DNA of 64,000 nucleotides, taken from contig NZ_CP034451.1 in the NCBI RefSeq assembly GCF_003952525.1, positions 4,812,501 to 4,876,500 of the forward strand, read 5' to 3'. Position 1 is the stretch's first letter. Each line of letters begins with the position of its first letter. The notes under the pieces are model-generated. The model was not told where the DNA came from. It ran no database searches and worked only from the letters and a program-made list of their open reading frames with translations. The stretch is from Mesorhizobium sp. M3A.F.Ca.ET.080.04.2.1 (GTDB lineage: Bacteria; Pseudomonadota; Alphaproteobacteria; Rhizobiales; Rhizobiaceae). Shown piece by piece: positions 37,580 through 45,208 of this stretch. A program made the position numbers and the translations under genes.

Positions 37580-37663
37580 GGACAGGCTGTCCTGTCCATG
37601 CCCTCCTTGGGCGTTTCCTCCCTAGACTTCGACCGTGTCGTGAAAACGATGCGGTCTTTTTTT
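37580..37663 (+). ncRNA. Candidate small RNA with anti-Shine-Dalgarno motifs
   Basis: An 84-base transcript is predicted on the plus strand between two minus-strand genes. Structure read by eye: hairpin 1 is GGACAG-GCTGTC-CTGTCC (37580-37597). Hairpin 2 is TGCCC-TCCTT-GGGCG (37599-37613), with TCCTT as loop. A single-stranded TTTCCTCCCTAG follows. The Rho-independent terminator pairs GACCGTGTCG (37631-37640) with CGATGCGGTC (37647-37656), all ten positions including two wobbles, then seven T. The exposed TCCTCCC is complementary to ribosome sites, as in the alpha-r14/cuckoo and CcsR RNAs of alphaproteobacteria. A promoter-like TTGACA lies at the right distance. Confidence 0.65.
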
Positions 37664-37680
37664 GACCCGCTATCGGCTCA

Positions 37681-38691
37681 TCACTCCGCGGCAAGCGGCA
37701 GGTCGACGAAGTGATGGTCGGGCATCGACATGAGGTCGGCCGCAAATCGCGTCAGATCGTCGGCGAGTGCATCGAAGCCGCCTGACTTCTGAAATGTCCG
37801 CTCATTCATGTAAAGGCCGCGATTGACCTCGATCTGCAGGGCATGCAGATGACGCGCGGGCCGACCGTAGTGCTCAGTGATGAAGCCGCCTGCATAGGGC
37901 TTGTTGTGCGCGACCGTGTAGCCCAGGCCGGTAAGCAGGCCGATTGCCGTCTCGGTCAGCGCCGCGCTCGCCGAAATCCCGAAGCGGTCGCCGATGATGA
38001 AGTCCGGCCGCGCCCCGTTGTCGCCGACCCGGATGCTGGCCGGCATGGAGTGGCAGTCGATCAGCACGGCATAGCCGAACCTGGCATGGGTCCGCGTCAG
38101 CAACCGCTTCAGCGTTTCGTGATAGGGCTTGTAGACGGTCTCGATACGCCCGACGGCCTCGGCCAGCGGCAAGCGCCCGGGATAGATGTCGAGACCCTCG
38201 CCAACCAGCTTGGGCACGGTGCCCAGGCCGCCGGCGACGCGGGCCGAGCGGATGTTGCAGAAGGATGGCACCGGTTCCGCGAACATGCGCGGATCGAGTT
38301 CCCAGGGCTCGCGGTTGACGTCGAGATAGGCGCGCGGGAAGTTTGCCGCCAGCAACGGCGCGCCGAGCGCAACGGCGCCACCGAACAGCTCATCGACATA
38401 GCAATCTTCCGAGCGGCGGATGGCATTGCGGTCCAGCCGCGCCATGGCAAGGAAGCGTTCGGGATAGTGGCGGCCGCTGTGCGGCGAGTTGAAGAGGAAG
38501 GGGACGCGTTGCTCGGCGCCCGATCGGATTTCGAAGGGTGGAACGACCGAAAAATCCTCGGCTGCCGTCTTCAATTTGAACGAACCAGGAAACAGCACTG
38601 CATCATGATTTGAAGCCTGCCATTCCGGGGCCCGCATGTCCAGCTTTTCGGTAGCCGGAACGCCCCTTGGAAGTAGGCCTGATACGCCCAT
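37681..38691 (-). CDS. N-formylglutamate amidohydrolase family protein
   Basis: Protein of 336 residues in the N-formylglutamate amidohydrolase (HutG-type FGase) family, which hydrolyses N-formyl-L-glutamate to formate and glutamate in histidine breakdown. It has VPFLFNSPHSGRHYPERF, SEDCYVDELFGGA, LDVNREPWELDPRMF, and VLIDCHSMPAS with metal-binding His and Asp residues. GGFITEHYGRP and LQIEVNRGLYMNE follow. It lies divergent to cpdR, a gene order I recognise from other Rhizobiales, and not next to hut genes, so the physiological substrate may differ. An in-frame Met at 38637 is an alternative start. Confidence 0.88.
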   Translation of the reverse strand: MGVSGLLPRGVPATEKLDMRAPEWQASNHDAVLFPGSFKLKTAAEDFSVVPPFEIRSGAEQRVPFLFNSPHSGRHYPERFLAMARLDRNAIRRSEDCYVDELFGGAVALGAPLLAANFPRAYLDVNREPWELDPRMFAEPVPSFCNIRSARVAGGLGTVPKLVGEGLDIYPGRLPLAEAVGRIETVYKPYHETLKRLLTRTHARFGYAVLIDCHSMPASIRVGDNGARPDFIIGDRFGISASAALTETAIGLLTGLGYTVAHNKPYAGGFITEHYGRPARHLHALQIEVNRGLYMNERTFQKSGGFDALADDLTRFAADLMSMPDHHFVDLPLAAE

Positions 38692-38787
38692 CGTTCACTT
38701 GATGTTTACCGTCACATCCTCATATACAGGATGGTTAACGGGCTTGCCCGGCGGCAGGCTTGGGGCGGGTGATTCGGACGGGATATG

Positions 38788-39150
38788 ATGGCACGCATTC
38801 TGCTGGCGGAAGACGACGAGGATATGCGCCGGTTCCTGGTCAAGGCGCTCGAGCGCGCCGGCTATCAGGTCAGCGATTTCGACAATGGCGCCAGCGCCTA
38901 TGAGCGGTTGCGCGAGGAGCCTTTCTCGCTGCTTCTGACCGACATCGTCATGCCGGAGATGGACGGCATCGAGCTTGCCCGTCGCGCCACCGAGATCGAT
39001 CCCGACCTCAAGGTGATGTTCATCACCGGCTTCGCCGCGGTCGCGCTCAACCCGGACTCCAAGGCGCCGAAAGACGCCAAGGTGCTGTCGAAGCCGTTCC
39101 ATCTGCGCGACCTCGTCAACGAGGTCGAGAAGATGCTGCAGGCGGCCTGA
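38788..39150 (+). CDS. cpdR: Cell-cycle response regulator CpdR
   Basis: Single-domain receiver of 120 residues. In Caulobacter and Sinorhizobium, unphosphorylated CpdR brings ClpXP to the pole and promotes degradation of CtrA and other substrates. It is phosphorylated through the CckA-ChpT relay. The sequence is almost a textbook CpdR: acidic pair in LLAEDDEDMRRF (Asp9, Asp10), phosphoacceptor Asp52 in LLLTDIVMPEMDG, Thr80 in MFITGFAAVALNPDS, Lys102 in LSKPFHL. There is no output domain. ATG 38788 gives MARILLAEDD. The preceding ATG at 38785 adds one Met. tRNA-Val(GAC) lies 116 bases downstream. Confidence 0.96.
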   Translation: MARILLAEDDEDMRRFLVKALERAGYQVSDFDNGASAYERLREEPFSLLLTDIVMPEMDGIELARRATEIDPDLKVMFITGFAAVALNPDSKAPKDAKVLSKPFHLRDLVNEVEKMLQAA

Positions 39151-39266
39151 AATATTCGTCGGGCGTCGCATCGGCGGCTCCCGCCGGTGCGGCAAAGCGA
39201 AGCTTTCTTTTCCCATTCCTGCTATTGACGCGCCGAACCAAAAATGGTGTATGCGCGGCTTCGGAT

Positions 39267-39341
39267 GGGCGTGTAGCTCAGCGGGAGAGCACTGCATTGA
39301 CATTGCAGGGGTCACAAGTTCAATCCTTGTCACGCCCACCA
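39267..39341 (+). tRNA. tRNA-Val (anticodon GAC)
   Basis: Cloverleaf read by eye. The acceptor stem pairs GGGCGTG (39267-39273) with CACGCCC (39331-39337), with discriminator A and an encoded CCA (39339-39341). The D arm is GCTC-AGCGGGA-GAGC. The anticodon arm is CTGCA-TTGACAT-TGCAG, with GAC as anticodon. The T arm is ACAAG-TTCAATC-CTTGT. It lies after cpdR. No integrase or att duplication follows. Confidence 0.97.
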
Positions 39342-39449
39342 TCCAGCCAAACCAATTGATCGATAGACGCCGATTGCCGTCTTGTGAGAGCACGGCTACG
39401 GCTCCGCCCGCCCCGGCAGGACCAGGGCAGGCGAGAACGGTCTGGCGGC

Positions 39450-39656
39450 TTATTGCGGCGTCGGATCAGGTGAATGCCCCTGGTTGCCGCCCTTGCCTTC
39501 GCGGCAGGGCGCATCGCCCACCCCGCAGCACTTGCCGTGGTAGGTGACGGTCGGCTTCAGCTGGTCGCAGGTCCTTGTGGTGGTTGTCTTGCAGCCGGCC
39601 AGTAGCGAAACGGCGACGACGGCGAGGAAGACGTTTCTCGAAACAGCGTAGTTCAT
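39450..39656 (-). CDS. Small Cys-rich lipoprotein
   Basis: Predicted lipoprotein of 68 residues: MNYAVSRNVFLAVVAVSLLAGC with lipobox LAGC and Cys at residue 22. A short mature part has four more cysteines (TCDQL, GKCCGVGDAPC) and ends in a Gly/Pro tail. ATG 39656 has AAGGAG upstream on the minus strand, which fixes this start. The open frame continues to 39908 but without a signal peptide. Function is unknown. Such small rhizobial lipoproteins are usually uncharacterised. A cross-linked or metal-binding mature peptide is possible. Confidence 0.75.
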   Translation of the reverse strand: MNYAVSRNVFLAVVAVSLLAGCKTTTTRTCDQLKPTVTYHGKCCGVGDAPCREGKGGNQGHSPDPTPQ

Positions 39657-39783
39657 ATGCTCTCCTTGGTGGAACCGCTTTGGTTGTGCAGCGCTGGGTC
39701 GCATGCCCCAAGGAAATGGTTCACGGAAATTTCGAGACGCCGGCGAAAAAAGATGCCGGTGACCGACACGATCGTCGAAGGGA

Positions 39784-41259
39784 TCAGCGCCAGCGCAGCA
39801 GGCCCAGCCGCCAGCGCGCCTTCGCCAGCCGGCCCGACCTCGGCTTCTTGCCCTGCGCTGCACGACGCCTGATTTGCCGGAAGATTCGGTTGTTCGGCTC
39901 TGCCTCAACCAGCCTCGTCGCCATCTCCAGCGCCTGCCGCGCCTCTCCCGCTATGTCGGCCAGCATGTAGGCCGCGCAGGCCATGGCGTGCGGATGCCCG
40001 GCCCTTGCCGCGGCAAGGAAAGCCTCAAGGTCCCTGGTGAACATGCAGCGCCCCCCAACCACCTTGATCAAGAGCTCCAGCATCGGCAGGATCCTCCTGC
40101 GCGTCCGGCTCCCGTGTTGGCTCCCCATCAATGATTTCAGCCTGGCCTCGCCGGCAGCATGGTCGCCTTGGCGAAAGCACACCGCGGCGAATTTCAGGTC
40201 ATAGGCGTCGTTTGCCGGATCCAGCGCCGATGCCCTCTCCAGGATTTCTCTTGCCCGCGCGGGGCTCAGATCGTCTTCCATGGCCAGGAAGGCCCATTGA
40301 TATCCGAAGGCGGCATCGAGCGGATGGTAGTCGGACCCATGCTTGCGCAACTCCTCGAGGATGATCCCGGAAGCCTGGGAATTGCCGAAAACCGCGGCAG
40401 CGCTGGGCACATCACCCATCGCCGACGCAACCGCCGCGTAGATGCTGCCTCCTGCATGGATCTGCTGGCATCTGGCCATCAGCGCCATTTCAAAGAAGGT
40501 ATGCTGGGTCTCGTCGTTGAATTCGCCGGCGCCGAAATCGTCGGTCCGCCATGCTCCTGTCTCGGCCTTGAGATAATCGAGCGTGGTGCGATCCTGGCCG
40601 ATCAGAAGCGTTCTCAGTCCCCGGGCTGAAAGCTCCGCAACGATCGCTTTGGCCAAGGTGGACGGGATGGCCTTCTCGGCGAAAACCAGCCGTCGGCGAT
40701 GATGACCGTAGATGATGTCACCGCTGCGCAGGTGAAGGGCGGCCATTGGGCCGGGGAAGCGGCATTTGCCGGCGGCTTCAAGCGCCTGCCGCACCTCGCG
40801 CGAGAAGCCGAAGCTCCGCAGGGCTTCGGATCTGCGGACCGGTTCGGCCCCACCGTCACGGAAGTAGTCGAGGACGTCGAAATGATCGCAGACCCAGCCG
40901 CGCAGCTTGCCCTGCCTTGCTACGGCATCGAGGTCCGACGGTGTGAAAGGAGCCCCGCCGAGCACGCCAAATTTGGACGCCTTGATCTTGTCGCCCAGCC
41001 AATACCGATCGATGAACTCGGCCGAGAATATCTTTTCGACCACGTCGACCGTGTGGGATTGCTGGTCGGTGACGGCCTTGCTGTTCCAGCTGAAGCCGAA
41101 GCGGTAGCCAAGCCTGTCGGCCAGGGATTTGGCGTTCGCCATCGCCAGCAGGCGACCGCCGAGCCCGTCGTTCCTGTTGACGGCGATCAACATCGATCGC
41201 GGGTCGCCGGGCGCCTTGGCGAGGATCGCCCTTTTCAAAATCGCCGCGAAGCCGTGCAT
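39784..41259 (-). CDS. Putative glycosyltransferase (HxRxGD-type, fucosyltransferase-like) with helical repeat tail
   Basis: Protein of 491 residues that I do not recognise by name. The N-terminal part (about 20-60) has AVNRNDGLGGRLLAMANAKSLADRLGY, like the first strand and helix of GT-B enzymes such as NodZ and O-fucosyltransferases. Near residue 175 it has ALHLRSGDIIYG, matching the HxRxGD nucleotide-sugar motif of that superfamily. A region with GGSIYAAVASAMG (about 275) could be the donor site. From about 310 to 460 it is Ala/Leu/Arg-rich with TPR/Sel1-like helices (ILERASALDPANDAYDL, MATRLVEAEPNN). No signal peptide or membrane span is seen. GDP-fucose from the gmd-fcl pair at the window start is a possible donor, purely by inference. 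Confidence 0.5.
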   Translation of the reverse strand: MHGFAAILKRAILAKAPGDPRSMLIAVNRNDGLGGRLLAMANAKSLADRLGYRFGFSWNSKAVTDQQSHTVDVVEKIFSAEFIDRYWLGDKIKASKFGVLGGAPFTPSDLDAVARQGKLRGWVCDHFDVLDYFRDGGAEPVRRSEALRSFGFSREVRQALEAAGKCRFPGPMAALHLRSGDIIYGHHRRRLVFAEKAIPSTLAKAIVAELSARGLRTLLIGQDRTTLDYLKAETGAWRTDDFGAGEFNDETQHTFFEMALMARCQQIHAGGSIYAAVASAMGDVPSAAAVFGNSQASGIILEELRKHGSDYHPLDAAFGYQWAFLAMEDDLSPARAREILERASALDPANDAYDLKFAAVCFRQGDHAAGEARLKSLMGSQHGSRTRRRILPMLELLIKVVGGRCMFTRDLEAFLAAARAGHPHAMACAAYMLADIAGEARQALEMATRLVEAEPNNRIFRQIRRRAAQGKKPRSGRLAKARWRLGLLRWR

Positions 41260-41621
41260 TCTTCTATTCCGGTTTGCTGCCAGGCGGATGCCGGTGAAGG
41301 TCCGCCTGAGTCGCCCTTGCTTGTCGCTGCGATAGTGTTGGTGAGAAATTCATTGGCAGATTAAATCGCCCACGTCCCCACCTGGGGAAATTCATGACGA
41401 ACACTTTATTGGCATCGGTTTCTTGCTCGGCCGCATCGGCTGCGTGGCAGCGAGGCAGGCCGAAACCGTTGTCGTCAACGGGGCATTGCATGACCAGATT
41501 GGTGATGCACTCGGCTCACCGCCGCCAGGGAATGTGGAGAAGGTCAAGGTCTGCTGCTGACTGCACCCCAAGCCCGTTGCCAGATCGGCGAAAGGCGGTC
41601 GGATTTGCGCCGGGGGAGGGG
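41260..41621. other. Intergenic stretch holding a small broken gene
   Basis: The 362 bases between the glycosyltransferase-like gene and eda contain an AT-rich segment at 41335-41410, a ribosome-site-like GGGGAA (41384-41389) and the frameshifted small gene described at 41394-41560. No terminator or repeat is visible. Confidence 0.5.
41394..41560 (+). pseudogene. Frameshifted small exported protein gene
   Basis: An ATG at 41394, preceded by GGGGAA at Shine-Dalgarno distance, reads M-T and then a meaningless Ser/Arg/His-rich frame. One frame over, from about 41402, the DNA reads HFIGIGFLLGRIGCVAARQAE, a plausible signal peptide. It then reads TVVVNGALHDQIGDALGSPP and PGNVEKVKVCC to a stop at 41558-41560. 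A single inserted base near 41401 (AA to AAA, giving M-T-K-H-F) would join the start to this frame and yield a secreted protein of about 55 residues with a terminal Cys pair. Either a recent one-base deletion or a sequencing error explains this. Confidence 0.5.
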
Positions 41622-42260
41622 CTATTTCTTCAGCCTGCTGGCCTCACGCGCAAGCGCTTCGATCTCGTCCCACTTGCCGGCCTTGATGAGATCGTCCGGC
41701 GCCACCCACGAGCCGCCGACGCAAATGACGTTGGGCAGACTGAGATAGTCGGGAGCATTCTTGGCGGTGATGCCGCCGGTGGGGCAGAACTTCACGTCGG
41801 CGAGCGGCGAGGCGAAGGCCTTCAGCGAGGCGATGCCGCCGGACTGCTCGGCCGGGAAGAACTTCAGGAAGCGCAGACCAGCCTCGCGCGCGGCCAGGAT
41901 TTCGCCGGGCGTGATGGCGCCGGGCAGAAGCGGCACGGCACTGTCCTTTACAGCATCGAGAAGCTGGCCGGTGACGCCGGGGCTGACGATGAATTTCGAG
42001 CCGGCGCGCGCTGCCTCGTCGAACTGCTGTGCGTCGAGAATGGTGCCGGCGCCGACAACAGCCTCCTCGACTTCGGCGGCCACGCGGCGGATCGCTTCCA
42101 GCGCGTCGGCGGTGCGCAGGGTGATCTCGATCGCCGGCAGGCCGCCGCGCGCAAGAGCCCGTGCAAGCGGCACGGCATCGGCAACACTTGCGATCTTGAG
42201 CACCGGAATGACCGGCTGGCCGTTGAGCAGCGACAGGAGCTTCTCGGTCTTGCTGGGCAT
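41622..42260 (-). CDS. eda: KDPG aldolase (2-dehydro-3-deoxyphosphogluconate aldolase)
   Basis: Class I aldolase of the Entner-Doudoroff pathway: KDPG gives pyruvate and glyceraldehyde-3-phosphate. The protein has 212 residues. Key residues are visible: Glu45 in AIEITLRT, Schiff-base Lys133 in [12 protein letters not shown], and the phosphate-binding [10 protein letters not shown]. The start [12 protein letters not shown] is compact. No edd or zwf gene lies beside it, so it appears to be a stand-alone copy. It is divergent from trhO. Confidence 0.94.
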   Translation of the reverse strand: MPSKTEKLLSLLNGQPVIPVLKIASVADAVPLARALARGGLPAIEITLRTADALEAIRRVAAEVEEAVVGAGTILDAQQFDEAARAGSKFIVSPGVTGQLLDAVKDSAVPLLPGAITPGEILAAREAGLRFLKFFPAEQSGGIASLKAFASPLADVKFCPTGGITAKNAPDYLSLPNVICVGGSWVAPDDLIKAGKWDEIEALAREASRLKK

Positions 42261-42414
42261 TCGCTGGTCTCTCCGTTCCGATCGATTTCAACCGATTAGC
42301 AGATGGGGTATCCCAAGTCCACGAAGGCAGGCGTGTCGCGATGTCACGCAGCGGACCGCAAAGCCGGGCCCATTTTCCCCTGCCTTGAAACCGCTTTCAG
42401 CACGGTCTAGTGGC

Positions 42415-43350
42415 ATGGCCATGACAACAGCCAAGGAAATTCAGCCGGTCCGCGTCGCCGCGCTTTACAGGTTTGCCCGACTTGAGGGCCTCGAGGCCTT
42501 GCGCGCGCCGCTTGCGGCCTTCTGCTGCGGCCGCGGCATCAAAGGCACGCTGCTGTTGGCGCATGAGGGCATCAACGGCACGGTCGCAGGCAGCGAAGAC
42601 GCGATCGCCGCCTTGATCGACCACCTTCAGGCGATCGAAGCGCTGGCCGGCCTGGAGGTCAAATACAGCGGCGCGGCCGAGATGCCCTTCCATCGCATGA
42701 AGGTTCGGCTGAAGCGCGAGATCGTCACCATGGGCATAGACGATATCGATCCTGCGACAAGCGCCGGCACCTATGTCGCGCCGGCGGACTGGAATGCGCT
42801 GATCTCGGATACGGATACGCTGGTGATCGACACGCGCAATGCCTACGAGGTATCGATCGGTACATTCAAGGGCGCGATCGATCCGAAAACCGCCAGCTTT
42901 CGTGAATTTCCGGCCTGGGTGGAACAGCACCGAGAGGAACTCGAGGGCCGCAAGGTCGCGATGTTCTGCACCGGAGGGATACGCTGCGAGAAGGCCACGG
43001 CCTATGTGAAGTCTCTCGGCTTTCAGAACGTCTTTCATCTCAAGGGCGGCATCCTGAAATATCTCGAAGACGTACCCGCCGCCGAAAGCCTGTGGCAGGG
43101 GGAGTGCTTCGTCTTCGACGAGCGGGTGTCCGTGTCGCATGGCTTGGCCGAGGGCGAGGCCGAACTCTGCCGCGCCTGCCGGCATCCGCTCACCGTCGAG
43201 GACCGGCTTTCGCCGCGCTATGCCGCCGGCATTTCCTGTCCGCATTGCTTCGAGACGCGTTCGGACGAGGACCGCGCCCGCTATGCCGAGCGTCATCGCC
43301 AGGTGGAAATGGCTCAAGCGCGCGGCGGCAGGCGTCACATCGGAAGCTGA
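42415..43350 (+). CDS. trhO: tRNA uridine(34) hydroxylase / rhodanese-related protein
   Basis: Rhodanese-fold protein of 311 residues of the UPF0176/TrhO family, which carries out prephenate-independent, oxygen-dependent 5-hydroxylation of U34 in tRNA. The N-terminal ferredoxin-like domain has [17 protein letters not shown]. The rhodanese domain has [13 protein letters not shown] and the active-site Cys in [12 protein letters not shown]. The C-terminal segment has two CxxC-type pairs ([12 protein letters not shown]) that could bind zinc. ATG 42415 or 42421 starts the protein. Upstream open sequence is antisense to eda and not coding. Confidence 0.93.
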   Translation: MAMTTAKEIQPVRVAALYRFARLEGLEALRAPLAAFCCGRGIKGTLLLAHEGINGTVAGSEDAIAALIDHLQAIEALAGLEVKYSGAAEMPFHRMKVRLKREIVTMGIDDIDPATSAGTYVAPADWNALISDTDTLVIDTRNAYEVSIGTFKGAIDPKTASFREFPAWVEQHREELEGRKVAMFCTGGIRCEKATAYVKSLGFQNVFHLKGGILKYLEDVPAAESLWQGECFVFDERVSVSHGLAEGEAELCRACRHPLTVEDRLSPRYAAGISCPHCFETRSDEDRARYAERHRQVEMAQARGGRRHIGS

Positions 43351-43467
43351 GCGCCGCAGTTTCACCAAAACGCTTCCCGTCATTGTAATGTCAAAGCCTG
43401 AAGCCTACCTCTTGCCGGTCCGACACCCCGCCCGGCGTATTCGGCCGGGCCAATTCTGGAGGCATTG

Positions 43468-44199
43468 ATGCTCGACCCCAAGAAGCTGCTCGACGATCTT
43501 CTCGGCTCGCAAGTTCCTGGCACGGGATCGACGGTCCGCGACAAGGCGGGGCAGGCGGTGCAGATGGCAAAGGACAATCCGCTGGCCGCCGGCGCGCTGG
43601 CCGCCGTGCTGCTCGGCACAGGCGCCGGCCGGGAAGTGACGGGTGCCGCCATCAAGCTCGGCGGACTGGCCGCTATCGGCGGCCTCGCCTACAAGGCCTA
43701 CCAGAACTACAAAAGCGGACAGCAACCGGCCCAGGCACCGGCAGCCGGCGAGCCCGAACTGCTGCCGCCGCCGGCCGATACCGCTTTCCATCCCTCGCAG
43801 GCGCCGCAGGGCGAGGACGAGTTCACCCTGACCCTGGTGCGGGCGATGATCTCGGCGGCAAAGGCCGATGGTCACATAGACGACGAGGAGCGGCAAAAGA
43901 TTGCCGACAAGCTCAAGCTTGCCGGCATCGGCGCGGAAGCGGAAAAGTTCCTGATGGACGAGCTCGAGCGCCCGCTCGACCTCGACACGCTGGTCGCAAG
44001 CGCCAAGACCGACGCACAGAAGCTCGAACTTTATACCGCCTCGCGCCTCACCATCGATCCCGATACCCGCACCGAGCGCGGCTATCTCGACCTGCTCGCT
44101 GGCCGCCTCGGCCTGCCGGACGCGCTGGTCGACCATGTCGAGGCGACAGTGGCGGCTGCCAAGGTGCCGGCGGGAACCTCGCCCAATCCGCGCTGGTAG
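43468..44199 (+). CDS. DUF533 protein with TerB-like domain
   Basis: Protein of 243 residues. The N-terminal half has a Gly/Ala-rich hydrophobic segment AAGALAAVLLGTGAGREVTGAAIKLGGLAAIGGLAY, likely a membrane hairpin, then KAYQNYKSG. A Pro-rich linker leads to a TerB-like helical domain (about 115-235) with MISAAKADGHIDDEERQKI, whose acidic residues can bind metal. This is the DUF533/YebE family, of unknown function and often linked to envelope stress. ATG 43468 has GGAGG at 43458-43462. Confidence 0.88.
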   Translation: MLDPKKLLDDLLGSQVPGTGSTVRDKAGQAVQMAKDNPLAAGALAAVLLGTGAGREVTGAAIKLGGLAAIGGLAYKAYQNYKSGQQPAQAPAAGEPELLPPPADTAFHPSQAPQGEDEFTLTLVRAMISAAKADGHIDDEERQKIADKLKLAGIGAEAEKFLMDELERPLDLDTLVASAKTDAQKLELYTASRLTIDPDTRTERGYLDLLAGRLGLPDALVDHVEATVAAAKVPAGTSPNPRW

Positions 44200-44279
44200 C
44201 CCAGCTTGGTAAACGCTGGAGGAGCGCCTTTTCCGGTCGTTAAGCCTTGGTTAACCCCGCAAGCGCATCATTCTAACCA

Positions 44280-44346
44280 GTCGGACCGGCTTTCCTCCTC
44301 CCAAGCACGGTTCAGATCAGGGCGGTCGACAATGACCGCCCTTTTT
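44280..44346 (+). ncRNA. Candidate sRNA with CCTCCTCCC loop, alpha-r14/cuckoo type
   Basis: Hairpin 1 pairs GACCG (44284-44288) and GCTT with AAGC and CGGTT (one bulged A). Its 10-nt loop is TCCTCCTCCC (44293-44302), a perfect anti-Shine-Dalgarno sequence. Hairpin 2 is a perfect Rho-independent terminator: AGGGCGGTC (44319-44327), loop GACAAT, GACCGCCCT (44334-44342), then T. This architecture matches the alpha-r14/cuckoo RNA family of Rhizobiales and the CcsR RNAs. Upstream TTGGTT (44247-44252) and an AT-rich TTCTAA (44271-44276) could be a weak promoter. Alternatively the second hairpin ends the DUF533 transcript and the RNA is its processed 3' end. Confidence 0.65.
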
Positions 44347-44435
44347 GTCGGCCCCTGTCGACAACAGCTGCTTGCCACGGCCCGCGTCATTTGCGATGCC
44401 ACACGTTCTTCCAGCAATGACCCGGGAGCACGTCG

Positions 44436-45197
44436 ATGACCGCCATGCCAGAGAAGACCGCTATCGTCACCGGCGCCGGCACCGGCATCGGCAAGAGCGT
44501 CGCCACGGCGCTGCTTACGGCTGGCTGGAACACGGTGTTCTGCGGCCGCCGCAAGCAGGTGCTCGAACACGCGATCGCCGAGGCGGGGAAGACAGAGGCC
44601 AAGGCGCTGGCCGTTGCCTGCGACATCAGCAAGGCCGACCAGGTCGATGACATGTTCGAGACCGTGCTGGAGGCTTTCGGGCGCGTCGACCTGCTCTTCA
44701 ACAATGCGGGCATGGGCTACAAATCGACGCCGATCGACGAAATCCCGGTCGAGGTCTGGAACGATATCGTCGGCGTCAACCTCACGGGCTCGTTCCTGTG
44801 CGCCCGCGCCGCCTTCGGCGCCATGCGCCGGCAAAAGCCGATGGGCGGCCGCATCATCAACAACGGCTCGGTCTCGGCCTATGCGCCCCGGCCGGGCTCG
44901 GTGCCCTATACCGCGACCAAGCACGCCATCACCGGGCTGACCAAGACACTGGCGCTCGACGGCCGGCCCTATGACATCGCGTGCGGCCAGATCGACATCG
45001 GCAATGCGCTGACCGACATGGCGCAGGCGATGACGGTCGGCGTGCCGCAAGCCAACGGCTCCATCGCGGCCGAGGCGGTGATGGATGTGCAGCGCGTCGC
45101 CGACGCCGTGCTCCACATGGCGAGCCTGCCGCTCGACGCCAATGTGCTGTTCATGACGGTGATGGCGACGAAGATGCCCTTCGTCGGGCGCGGATAG
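44436..45197 (+). CDS. Short-chain dehydrogenase/reductase
   Basis: NAD(P)-dependent oxidoreductase of 253 residues with the classical SDR order. TGAGTGIGKSVA binds the cofactor, LLFNNAGMG stabilises the sheet, NNGSVSAYAPRPGSVPYTATKHAI supplies the catalytic Ser and YxxxK, and the C-terminal part ends FMTVMATKMPFVGRG. GRR after the second strand suggests NADP preference. The substrate is not deducible. Start ATG 44436 follows GGGAGC. Confidence 0.9.
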   Translation: MTAMPEKTAIVTGAGTGIGKSVATALLTAGWNTVFCGRRKQVLEHAIAEAGKTEAKALAVACDISKADQVDDMFETVLEAFGRVDLLFNNAGMGYKSTPIDEIPVEVWNDIVGVNLTGSFLCARAAFGAMRRQKPMGGRIINNGSVSAYAPRPGSVPYTATKHAITGLTKTLALDGRPYDIACGQIDIGNALTDMAQAMTVGVPQANGSIAAEAVMDVQRVADAVLHMASLPLDANVLFMTVMATKMPFVGRG

Positions 45198-45208
45198 CGA
45201 CCCGGCGC

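Noticed and set aside
39267..39450. tRNA-Val as integration site of a genomic island
   Set aside because: No integrase and no repeat of the tRNA 3' end were found downstream. The following genes are not foreign-looking.
41761..42414. In-frame extension of trhO back into eda
   Set aside because: Antisense to eda with Ser/Arg composition. TrhO homologues begin near 42415.
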